Positions 54,260 to 64,000 of a DNA stretch of 64,000 nucleotides are shown here, piece after piece. Position 1 is the first letter of the stretch. Each line of letters starts with the position of its first letter. The notes under the pieces were generated by a model that saw only the letters and a list, made by a program, of their open reading frames with translations, made no database searches and was not told the origin of the DNA. The stretch comes from Tribonema minus (Eukaryota; Sar; Xanthophyceae; Tribonematales; Tribonemataceae). The position numbers and the translations under genes were made by a program. Location: NCBI GenBank assembly GCA_017506865.1, contig JAFCMP010000547.1, positions 744,001-808,000 of the forward strand, in the 5' to 3' direction.

Positions 54260-54695
54260 TTTTTATTAATTCTCGCTCAGGGCGCAAAAAAGCCCAGATG
54301 ATTGGCATCCAGCTGTAAGGAATCTACATGTCGTATGACAGTCTGAAAGTGTCGCAACGGCAACCACTCAAACGCCGCCGCCGCCAAATGGCATCTCGGG
54401 GTCCTCCCCTACGTCCTCCTCCATGTGCCCCCCCCCCCTGGATTCTGCCATGTGTGTCATGACACGGCCAGAGTACGCCATGTGGAGCGCTGCCGACAGT
54501 GCCGAGCGTAAGCGCGCCAGGGCGATGCCCTTGAGAGCTTTAGGGCGCGCTCCTCCGGGCACTGACATCCTGCTGGCATACTCCGTCGCCACAGCCTCCA
54601 GCAGCTTCCGCCCCTGCTCCCCGATGCTGCCAAATGACCCTATTGCCAAAGTGGCAAGTTTGTAGCAATTCTGATCATAATGACCAGAATAGTGG
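54260..54695 (-). mobile_element. 5'-truncated retrotransposon copy (-)
   Basis: 436 bp, reverse orientation: the last 109 or so codons, identical in protein to the full element's C-terminus (YDQNCYKLATLAIGSFG...), the stop and the 3' UTR. Target duplication TTCACTGTAC (plus strand) at 54250-54259 and 54696-54705, i.e. GTACAGTGAA in element orientation. Confidence 0.95.
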
Positions 54696-54705
54696 TTCAC
54701 TGTAC

Positions 54706-56162
54706 CTGTACATATAACTACGAGCAAACACATGTCCGCAGCGGCGCACTCAAGTAAGTGTATACGTGTGAGCGCAGCTACCATTCACGCTTGTTGATGA
54801 AGAAACAAAGGCTCCAGGGGAGCCCTAGGCTGGGCATCGTGTGATTGCTAGGGTTTCATCCTATGCAGCAACCGTGTCAGCATTCCCCAAGACATTGCCC
54901 CTGGTGCTGCAACACAGCTCAGCACAACGAACGGGATGTCATGATGCGCTCTGGCAGCTTCTGTGCCTGCGACTCATTCAGGAAGTTCTGCAATGTGCGG
55001 CTAAACACATTATGGTGCTGCTCTGCTGCTGTGAGCATGCCTCAACATGATTGTATGCCATGCATGATGTAAGGTTTACGCCCTGGAGACACATGCCGCA
55101 AAGCACAATTTCTGCTATTTTCTTCACTTCAAATTTGACCATTTGATTGTGAAAAGCGTCTTGTTGATCGGTTTTCTAACGAAAGTAGTAGAAGAAAGCA
55201 AAAGGGGCGCAATTAGCATCTAAATTGTCGCACAGCTGCACCATTACATTTTCAAAGAAAACACACAGACAGGAGGCAGTCTCAGACAGGCACCATATTA
55301 CACAGACGCAAGATTCTCTTTGATTTGACCAGGATTATCCCGTACTTGCATGCATTATAATGATACAGTCAGACAACGCGTAGTGGAAGTCCAAGGAATG
55401 TGATGCTGCTGGCCTGCTTGACCAATGTCACCCCCCCCCCCTCTGAATCGCCCCTATCTGTTGCTGGGTTCCCTGGACAAACATTGACCTTGCATTCCTC
55501 AGCCACTTTGACGCATCAATTTGGGCGAGGAATGGAAGCATCATCTGCTTGTACAGAGGTCTAGGTGTTGCACGGCGCCGCTTGCACCGCGTCTGCCCCC
55601 CCTCCCCCCCCCCCCCTTCCGCGTGCGCTTCGGAAGCACCAATAACATTGTGCGCAAAGCAGCAGCTGGCAAGATGGGCGGGCGCCCAACGGCAGCAGCA
55701 GCAGCAGCAGCGGCGCCCGCGCGGCGCAGCGGCAGTGTGGCAGCGCAGCCACCGCTGCTGCTGACCCCACACGCCGCGTCCGCCGCTGCCGCTGCGACTG
55801 CTTCGGTCAGCGCGCTGCAGCTGCAGCTTGCAGCAGCGGCCAGGCCAGGCAGCAGCGCACACAGTGCTCCGCAGCAGTGGCGACAGCGCTGTTTAGTACT
55901 GCGCCGCTCAGTGACCCCCACACTGCCGCTTCACGGCCTGCCTCGTGCCCTCGTTCTGCTGCCTGAGACGCCGCGCTGCGCCGCCTCTGCCGCCCCGCCG
56001 CCGCCACCGCCCCTTCGCCGCTGCCGCCACCACCGCCGCTACTGCTGCCACCGCCGCCAATGCTGCCGCCTCACCGCCCTGCCGCCGCCTTCGCCCCCAC
56101 CGCCGCTGCCACCGCCTCAACTGCCGCCGCCGCCTCCGCCGCCACCGCTGCCGCCGCCGCCT
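54706..56162. other. Intergenic region 3' of the CDK gene
   Basis: No supported gene. 55600-56160 is strongly GCC/GCT-repeat rich, which opens long low-complexity frames on both strands. A poly-C run lies at 55431-55441. Confidence 0.5.
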
Positions 56163-59100
56163 CTACATGGGCGGCGCGGGCGTCGCGGGGTCGAAGCCGT
56201 CAAAGTACGGGTGCTTGAGCGCGCGGCGCGCAGACACGCGCGCGGCGGGGTCGTACACGAGGCACTTGTTGAGCAGGTCGAGGCCCGCGTCGCTGAGGCC
56301 CGGCGCGGCGTGGCGCAGCGACAGGCGCGGCCACGTGGGGAAGATGGCGTTCCAGTCGGGGAGCTTGGTGACCCCCGGCCACGTCGCCTCGCTCGGCGTG
56401 CCGAGCAGCATGAAGATCTTGTACAGCTCGTCGATCTCCGAGTCGCCGGGGAACAGGGGGGCTTTCGCGGCGAGTTCCGCGAGGATCGTTCCCACCGCCC
56501 ACATGTCCATCGGCGGCGCGTACGTCTGGCTGCCGAGGAGGATCTCGGGGGGGCGGAACCAGAGCGTCACGACCTCGTGCGTGAGGGGGCGGATGGGGGG
56601 GCAGAAGGCGCGCGCGAGGCCGAAGTCCGCGAGCTTGAGGCGCCCGTCGCGCGAGACGAGCAGGTTCTGCGGCTTGAGGTCGCGGTGCATGACGCCGCGC
56701 GCGTGGCAGAACTCAAGGCCGCTGAGCAGCTGGTGCATGAAGGACTTGATGGTGAGGGAAGGGAGGGGCCCCTCGTGCGACTCCATGTAGCGCTTCAGGT
56801 CCTGCAATTTGGGGGGGGGGGGGGGGGGTAGGGGAGGGGGGGTTGTGTGAGGCTTTGTACCGGTGCTGCGGAAAGACATTGCCTGTGAAGCTGCATGGAG
56901 GGGAGGTACAGGGTGAGTTGGGGACAGTTGTGAGCCCTGTGTGGCTCCAAGCGAGAATACAAGCTCAGCAGGGGGAAGCAATGTGGAGATATGAAGAGGG
57001 TGCAGCCACTGTTCAAAGCGCTGTTGTGGGGTTGTATGAATGATCTAGACTAGGCGCAGGAGATAATGAAATGTAAATATTGTTTGCCCCATTTAACCAC
57101 TTCACATCTCCCTTGCTTCATTGCCTAGCACTTGGTGGCAGAGGCAGTGAGAGCATGCCATAAGCTACACTTCAACATCACCTCCAACTCTGCCAGTTGC
57201 AGAGCACTGCCGCTCTCTTGCTGACTCTAACCCTAACCCATATCCTTGTCAGAAAGTGGCCTTTCTGGAGTATAATACAAGCGTACTTCAGGCGCGAATG
57301 CCGATGCCTGTTCACACACCATGCGCGCACGCAACGCATCCCAGCTCAGGGTTTGGAGTAGAGCTGCAGCTCCTGAGTCCAAGCCCCAAGTGAGAGCTTT
57401 GAAGTTCTAGCCCTAGGTAAGACGTCAAACTCGTGATACATAAAGTCAGACTCTGTCCTGTCGCACCAAGCACTGCAGTTGCGGCCGCCAGGAGCGCCAA
57501 GCTACCAGTGTCTCTTTTGCAGCTGCTCTGCTGCTGTACTGCGATGTCTGGCGCATGACCCGCTTTGTCCGCAAAGCCTGAAACCCCTGCTGCAACTTTG
57601 GGCAAGTCAAGCACCCTGTCGACAAACCCAAAGACTGCTGATAACATCAAGTCTACGACCACCGTCTATGGACGCCGCTGCCTTTGCACGCAGCTCGCGC
57701 GTGCGACACACTCCCTTGCCCCCCCCCCCCCCCGCTCATCTTGTCGACAAACTGAACAAACAGGTACAGGGGCCCCGCATCATCCAGCTGCCTGTGTCAG
57801 TGCTCCTGCTGCTCTACCGTTCTCCTGCGACGTCCGGCCCCGTCACACACCGTGTACACCAAGTCACAGACTCTCGTACGATGCTGGGCACATCACTCAC
57901 CTTGTCAACAAACTCTAAAGACCAGGTACCCCCCCGCGCCCCAGGCTCACCTTGTGACAAACTCAAAGACCAGGTACAGCTGCCCCCCTCCAAGCTCGCC
58001 TTGTTGACAAACTCAAATACGACGTACAGCTTCAGGCTCCCAAGCTCACTTTGTTGAAAAACTCAAAGACTAGGTGCAGCCCCCCACCCCCCACCCTTCA
58101 GCTCACCTTGTCAACAAACTCAAATTCAAAGACCAGGTAGCGACCCCCCCCAACCCCCCCCCGTAAGCTCACCTTGTCGACGAACTCAAAGACCAGGTAC
58201 AGGCGCCCCGCGGACTGCACGCAGTCCTGCAGGTCGACGATGTTAGGGTGCTGCAGCTCGCGCAGCACGGAGATTTCCCTGAGCGCTGTGGAGGGGATCC
58301 CCTCGTCCTCCAGGTCCGTGCGGATGCGCTGCGCGTGCGCGCCACGACACAATGCAAATGTTGAGAGATGACATTACGCGACACATGCAAGAAGTGAGAG
58401 ATGGGATTACAGACAGACGGCGAGGGTTCGTGAGGCGTCGGCGTTGACGCATGCGCCTGTGGAGTGGACGCGCACCCAGGAGTAGGTGTGCGTCGTGTTT
58501 TAGGGTTAGGTTTAGTTGGGGTTAGGTTCTGCAGCAGCTGTCTGTTGATTCGTTACTGTGGGTATGTATGAGATGGGGGGGGGGGGGGGGGTAAGAGCAG
58601 AAGGGCCCCCGGGGAATCAGATGGCGTTGGTTTGTTCGACGTGCGCGCTGCGGACGCCGCGCGAAGCCGAAATCGCACCCAGGGAAGTGTCAAGAGGCGC
58701 TGCCGGTGTGTGCACCATGGGACCGAGCAGCACCCGGAGGTTACTCGCAGGGGGGGGGTTGTGAGGCGTTGTCAGCGTGTGCGCTGCGGACGCCGCAGGA
58801 CACGGTCGTCGCACACAGGGAGGTTGGAACGAGCCCTTGTCAGCGTGCGCGCCATTAGAGCGGATAGCATGCGGAGCTTACAGACATGGTCGGTATGTTT
58901 GTGGGGGCATTGTAAGCCTGTGCATCACATACGCCGTTCTTGAAGTTGTGTGAAGCAGCGTGCATGGAGCGCGCTGTTTGTGCTCATGCGTGAATTGAGT
59001 AGTCCACAGATACGGCGTGTATTTGTTGTGGGATGTATCGCTGAAGGTGTTGCAAGATCCTGGCAACCTCCGCGGCTGCGTAGGCACGCTGTGCATAAAG

Positions 59101-60432
59101 AACGAGAAAGTGGATGTCTGCGACTTCATTTCAAACACGTTACACGTGCAAGCAATGACACGGCACGCTGTGATGTGCACTGAGCGGAGGTCCCCCATTG
59201 TACCCGTGCTACTGTCGCGCTGATTCGCGGCCGCGCATGGCATGCCGCAAGGTACGTGCAATGCCTGGAACATCAGGAACATCACATGCCTCGTCACAAC
59301 GTGTTTCACTTCAATGTGATGATGTTCGCACGCTTTTCTGACCGCGAGCGCATACAGCAACACCACATGGCATACCATGCCTTGCTGTTGAACAGTAAAT
59401 CTTGGCATAACCTTCAGTGAGTGAACCCGATGCACATTGCTGCAGAAGCCAGTGTGACGCGCTCAGTATCATTTCAAGTCAAGCTAGGTACCCCCCCCTG
59501 CCTGAGCAAAATGCGGTGTCAGACGAAACACCGGCGGGCAGCCAGCGACACACGCTGTGCAGCTGCAATTCGCGGCACTCGGTCGTTGTGAGGAAATTGA
59601 CGACGAGTGCATTCAGATCTGTCATTGCCACCGTCAGTCTCGCTATGTGTGGGTGTCTGCATTGCAGTGTATAGTTATAATTCTTTATAAGCCTGGCCCA
59701 ATGCGCAGAGCACAGAATTTCATAAAGCCCTGACACTGGCTGGTGCAGAGCATTGATCAAAATCCTGCTCTTTGAGGCTCAAGTTGCGCTTTTGTGATGT
59801 TTGCGTCATCTGGACAGAAGCGCCTGCTGACGGCGCCTTTTGCCCTTTCTGCGTGCAATAGATGAGCCATGCGAAAGTGCATTGAACGCTCGGTTGTGCG
59901 CAATTTGCGGCATTGCATCCACTGGGTCGTGTAGAGTATACGCAAGGCACTTTTGCACTGTCCGTGGGGATGAGCACTAGGCAGTTGCTGAATGCCATTG
60001 TCCGTCCTTCTGCTAGTTTATCAACTGTGAGGCCAGTCACATTGGATTTGGCGTCTCTGAAATGCAAAAACGACCAGACGGGCCAACTGCCAACTGCGCT
60101 AGAGGCGGCTGCTCACAGGCTGACGTGACCGTACCGCTACACCACTGAAGCTCGCTCGGCTCAATAGTTATCCAGATGTATTCATGAGATTCCAACGTAT
60201 GCAAGCCATCGGTGACGAACGGGCGGCGGCCGCTGTCTGCGTTGCTTGTTGCTCGGTGTTGTTTATTTTAGGGTCACCGAATGAGTTCGTCTGTTGGAGG
60301 CGCGCTCACCTTGACCGCCACGATCGTCCCTGTCTGAGTGTCCTCGCATTTGAACACTTCTCCATATGTACCGCTGCCGATGCCTGCACTGGACCCCCCC
60401 TTCTCAATCTTCTTGTATCGATTGCCTATCAT
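56163..60432 (-). CDS. Cyclin-dependent kinase, PSTALRE type, three exons
   Basis: Serine/threonine kinase driven by cyclins, of the CDK1/CDK2/CDKA group. Exons 60432-60310 (41 codons), 58328-58173 (52) and 56801-56163 (213 with TAG) join in phase 0 to 305 residues. Gly loop [14 protein letters not shown]-binding Lys in IVAVK; cyclin-binding helix PSTALRE; catalytic loop [14 protein letters not shown] in [10 protein letters not shown]; activating Thr in the segment [10 protein letters not shown]; then RPPE in place of [22 protein letters not shown] and [20 protein letters not shown] follow. All catalytic residues are present. About six extra residues (GGSSAG) precede the Gly loop compared with typical CDKs. 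PSTALRE instead of PSTAIRE leaves the exact class open. Exon 3's acceptor follows a poly-C run of about 28 nt. The exon 2 donor is repeated through intron 2. Confidence 0.94.
57604..58145 (-). repeat. Donor-side tandem array of CDK exon 2 (about 7 copies)
   Basis: Copies of the last 25-35 nt of exon 2 (coding YLVFEFVDK) with a GTGAGC-type donor. Exon ends are near 58107, 58050, 58000, 57951, 57901, 57740 and 57614 (true 58173). The first five are spaced 49-66 nt, shorter than arrays elsewhere. The first copy lies exactly 66 nt from the true donor with no stop between, so using it would add 22 residues in frame, repeating the exon end. Confidence 0.9.
58329..60309. other. CDK intron 1
   Basis: 2-kb intron. 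Weak GTGCGCGCTGCGGACGCCGC-like blocks at 58640 and 58775 may be remnants of the exon 2 acceptor edge. A poly-G run lies at 58574-58592. Nothing else recognised. Confidence 0.4.
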
Positions 60433-60763
60433 GGCGCTCGAATGTGGCAACTGTCGATGTCAGCAGCTGCTTGCGGGCTTGCACGTGGACGCTGTTGCAA
60501 GACGCTCCGCTGCTGTGGCTCCCGTGGCGCTGTCTGGCACACCCTCTTCTGGTCCGCTCCCGTCCCGCTGCTGTCTGCCGTGTGGGAGTGAGCAAGGTCT
60601 GGTTTTTTTTGGCGCGGCCAAACTTTCAATTTTTTGGTTCATGAATGAATGAATGAAGTCTCATCACAAACTTCAACACCTGTCTTGAAGTTGGAACGGT
60701 GGTGAAGGTGTGTGTGTGAGATTCTCACGGTGAGAAGGCTCAGCAGTGGTGTGGGAGTGCAGC

Positions 60764-62500
60764 ATGGCAGAAGATGCGGAGCATCGCCAGCATGTGCTGT
60801 TCTCGGCGTTGATGCGCTTCGACAGGCTCATCAGCAGGCCATTGTTGACTTCCAAATTTGATTCAGCCAATGCCTGGCCACAAGGTATGTGCTGGCAACA
60901 TGACCGGCTGCTTCAGATCATAGGCAATGTAACCGGGGCGCCTCGTCCAGGCATCAAACAGCTTCGCTGATTGACTGTGATTCAGTCATGTCAAGGCTCG
61001 TTCCACCTCGCGTTTTGCACAGCTGCCAAGTTCAATGCACTTGAGCCTGGCAAGCCACGCGCGGCACTCAATGCCTCGCCCTGCGCTCTGCCTGCAGATC
61101 TGAACGATGCTGCGGCAGAGCTGCCACTCCTGGAGGTCGAGCAGGACTGCATCAAGGCCATTCTGCGGCAGCTGGCGTGCGATGCTGTAGACACGCCGCC
61201 TGTCCCAGGTGTAGCCACCCTGAATGCTGCGATGGTGACGCTACAGCAGCGCCTCACTGCCTTGAAAGATGCAGTCGACTGCCACGACCGTGCCAGCCCG
61301 GCGCCGCACGCAAACGCCACAGCGGCATCGGAGGTATTCAGCAGCACGCACCTGCTCGGCAACATCATGTCATATGCGGCCCCGGGCGATTTCCTGTTCG
61401 TCGCCACGGTCAGCAGGAGGGTGGGGGCCGTAGCCATTGCGCAGGTTGCGTCCGTCCATGGAGCTGGCGCGGTGTGCACGACGAAAATATATGCTGCGCT
61501 GGGGTCCGCCTCAAGGCTGGCGCTCGCGCTCGAGAGCACCGGGTTCGCCGATCTCGTGCAGCTGCGCGATGGCCATGAAACGGCGGATTGCCTCTGCGAA
61601 CGCCTGGGAGAGCTGGAGTCCATGCAGGCGGTTGAGAGCATGCAGGTTGCAGGGATACACGTTTGCAGCGATGTGCTCGTAGGTGCGGCAACCAAGTGCA
61701 ACATCGGCTACCTGCATTCGCTCTGGTGCGGTCCTCTCGGCAAGCCTCAGCTGTGCAGGGACATATGCTACGCAATCTGTGCGCAGACTAGCGGTTTTGG
61801 CGACGATGGCGCAGTGCTGTCGTGGGTGGCGCCTCAGCTCCCCATAGCCGAATCGTGGCCACCATACTTCTTCTACATGCTCTGCAACGCAGCTGCCTTG
61901 AGCGGCCATATTGGCACCCTGAAGTTCCTACTCTTGCGCGGCCGGCCGCTGTTCAGCGACCAACGCCTTCCAACCCTCGATGATGCGAGCATGTGGGCGA
62001 ACCACAAGGGAGCGCTCATGTGCACAGTCGCAGACGGCACCGACCACGTCTTGTCACTGGTCGATGCAGCACTGAGGGACAAGAACGTCAGGGTGCTCCG
62101 CTGGCTGCATGCGCGGCAGCCGCCCCTTCAGTTCACCGACATCACCATGACGGTGGCGGCCCTGCTTGGGGGGCTGCCCACGATGAAGTGGCTGCGTGCA
62201 CACGGGTGCCCTCACGACATCAACGAGGTGGCCAGGACCCTGTTGCTGAGCTGCGGAGGAGCAGCAACGCCGCCAAAAATGGAGTGGGTCAGGAGCTGCA
62301 GCGGAGGCGACTGGAGCGTGCAGGGGATGTCAGACATGCTGGTGCAGGCGTTGGCGCACAGCTCTCCCGCTCTCGCATGCTGGCTGCGCGCGGAAGGCGC
62401 TCGCTGGCCATCGACCTTGGCGGAGGTCGTGATGACCAAGCCGGTTGCACTGCGCACCTTGCTCTGGGCGGTGCAGCAGGGCTGCCCATTTGGCCTGTGA
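60764..62500 (+). CDS. Ankyrin-type repeat protein with F-box-like segment, probably truncated
   Basis: Suggested exons 60764-60884 and 61023-62500 (CAAG|GTATGT and TTTTGCACAG|CT), joined in frame; about 532 residues. The downstream ORF alone could start at 60971. A segment near residues 155-190 (THLLGNIMSYAAPGDFLFVATVSRRV) resembles an F-box-like helix region (split here for length). The C-terminal half carries ankyrin-like units: AAALSGHIGTLKFLLLRG, NVRVLRWLHARQ, ALLGGLPTMKWLRAHGCPHD, LRTLLWAVQQGCPFG. This repeat style, with WLRAHGCP endings, is common in brown-algal, xanthophyte and haptophyte genomes. After the TGA at 62498-62500 the same frame stays open for 34 more codons to TAG and still looks repeat-like (LALHDLGCPCGC), so the stop may be a recent nonsense change. 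Partner or substrate unknown. Confidence 0.65.
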
Positions 62501-64000
62501 ACCACCGAGGTGTGTGACGTGTTGAGCGAGGGTTTGGCAGAGGCAGCTGCAGTCAAGCTTGCGCTGCATGACCTCGGCTGCCCCTGCGGCTGTCCGCGCC
62601 CGTAGAGTACGCTCCTGAAGTTGAAGCGCTAGCGCGGGCTCACATTGCGCCAGTACGAGCGCACGGCGCAACAAACACTTGAAGGTCTGCTCGTATTCAC
62701 ACACTTGCCTCGGCAATGGTGAGAGGTCTCGTTTTGCCTAAATGAGCACTGTGGCAATGATTGCTTTTCATGTTGAGGATCAAGGTTCATTGGCACTGCA
62801 CTGCTAGCGAGCGAGCCACAGGGCGCGAGGCGCGCAGCGCCGCAGCGATGGCAGGCGCGAGAGCCAGTTGGCATGATTTGTCGGATTGCTGGTGCGGAGG
62901 AGCGTGCTCTCAACCCGCCTCCTGGAAGGGGCACGCTCTCGCGGGTTTCACAAATGCTGATTGGTTGATGTCGCATATGCAACGCCAAGGTCTGCTTCGC
63001 AAGCCAAGCAGGGCAAGAGTGACTTTCATTTTCATTGGCAGAATGTGCTACGAGTGCAGAAGCTGCGTTCTGGCCGGGCTGTTGATGAGTGTAGAGACAT
63101 GAATATGGTGCACAGTACGAGGAGACACACAATGTGAACATGCATGGACTATGGTGGCCCAAGAGAGAGGCCAGGTGTTCTGCACGCGCATGCAGCCAGT
63201 GATTGCACATGTCACCGTTTGCCTTGTGTTGCATACATCAGCTACAGATATGGGGCTGTAGCCTTGAATAGGTGAACAGGCACTGTTGGATAGACAGGCT
63301 GTTGTACCTCAACTATACGTTCGCCCCACGCGCAGTCTGGGGGCACACACATGTACCATAACGTAGGCGCTCAGCTTCAGCCTCTACAGATATCAGGTAA
63401 GAAGCCCTATCTTGCTGGAGGTTGGGTATGCTTTTTGTGCATGTCACGAGTTAGAGTCGACAGCCGAAAGGGCAAGGCGCCAATGCTGCAGGCAAAGAAA
63501 CGCAGCAGGCCCATGGGTATACTGCCACCAAGCCGCCGGCTAGCCTATGGGTATACTGCCACCAAGCCCGCAGGCTAGCAGCTGCAGAGGCCATGCACAG
63601 CTGTATGCATGTCCAGACACACTGCCGCCAAGACCTTACAGCAAGCACCTCCCGTGAGGCCACCCATGCGCGTTGGGTAGGAAGATTGCAGATCACGCTG
63701 TTCCTGTACTAGGGGACTTGTGTTATTATTACGCTGTTCCTGTACGTGGTTGAGGGGCTGACTAACATCAATTGATATTTGGCACATGGGGTGTTCCTGG
63801 CAGCTGGTCAATTGCCCATTGATATGAGGGGGTGGCAGCCCTCAACCTGCACACCTCAAGAACTGGGCCAGAAACTGGCTTTCCTGAAATGACCAAGAAC
63901 ATGGGACACAACTCAGAAGCATACACTTCCAGTGCTGCACACAACAACCTCATTGTCTTCGCCATTCAGTCAACAGCGAATCACATGTGTTTGCATGAGC
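62501..64000. other. Intergenic region to window end
   Basis: After the read-through tail of the ankyrin gene (to 62605) no gene was recognised. 63506-63580 is a tandem duplication (GGGTATACTGCCACCAAGCC twice, about 35 bp apart). Confidence 0.5.

Noticed and set aside
55521..56831. Long plus-strand ORF of 436 codons
   Set aside because: It is antisense to CDK exon 3 and a GCC-repeat region; the minus strand encodes an unmistakable kinase.

Overview
This is a nuclear window from a eukaryote, probably a GC-rich microalga. Genes are split by GT-AG introns with sharp poly-C pyrimidine tracts. The products are core eukaryotic proteins: exosome CSL4, DNA polymerase delta small subunit, V-ATPase subunit E and a PSTALRE cyclin-dependent kinase. 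Beside them lie a jacalin-lectin gene, an ankyrin/F-box-like gene and a GxxExxY protein, a mix common in stramenopile and other algal genomes. The lineage is an inference and uncertain. TAA, TAG and TGA all end well-supported genes, so the code is standard.

Layout: 0.4-3.6 kb CSL4 (+); 4.5-14.9 kb POLD2 (-), seven recognised exons; 17.2-18.4 kb GxxExxY-like protein (+); 20.2-25.8 kb an intact restriction-like-endonuclease (R2-type) non-LTR retrotransposon with a 1779-codon ORF; 25.8-26.7 kb a broken armadillo-repeat gene (-); 28.7-31.7 kb V-ATPase subunit E (-); 33.0-36.4 kb a RanBP2-type zinc-finger, RD-rich protein (+); 37.2-39.0 kb a complete miniature LTR retrotransposon; 41.3-52.5 kb a broken gene with a C-terminal jacalin lectin domain and a possible MACPF-like part (-); 53.2-54.7 kb two truncated retrotransposon tails in opposite orientation around an inverted GC-rich minisatellite; 56.2-60.4 kb a CDK (-); 60.8-62.5 kb an ankyrin-type protein (+).

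The main unusual signal concerns gene structure. In six of the genes the introns hold tandem, partly decayed copies of the adjoining exon edge together with its splice site. Copies of an exon's 5' edge with its acceptor lie only upstream of the true exon. Copies of an exon's 3' edge with its donor lie only downstream. At least fourteen exon edges are affected, with up to seven copies each. Spacing is mostly 113-240 nt, centred near 150, almost exactly 175 nt in one array and about 50 nt in the CDK. Introns here seem to have grown by repeated duplication across exon/intron junctions, leaving strings of decoy splice sites.

The second signal is the retrotransposon. Its full copy carries identical 88-bp direct repeats at both ends. 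It and three truncated copies are each flanked by 10-11 bp target duplications that begin with GTAC, so it appears to choose its sites.
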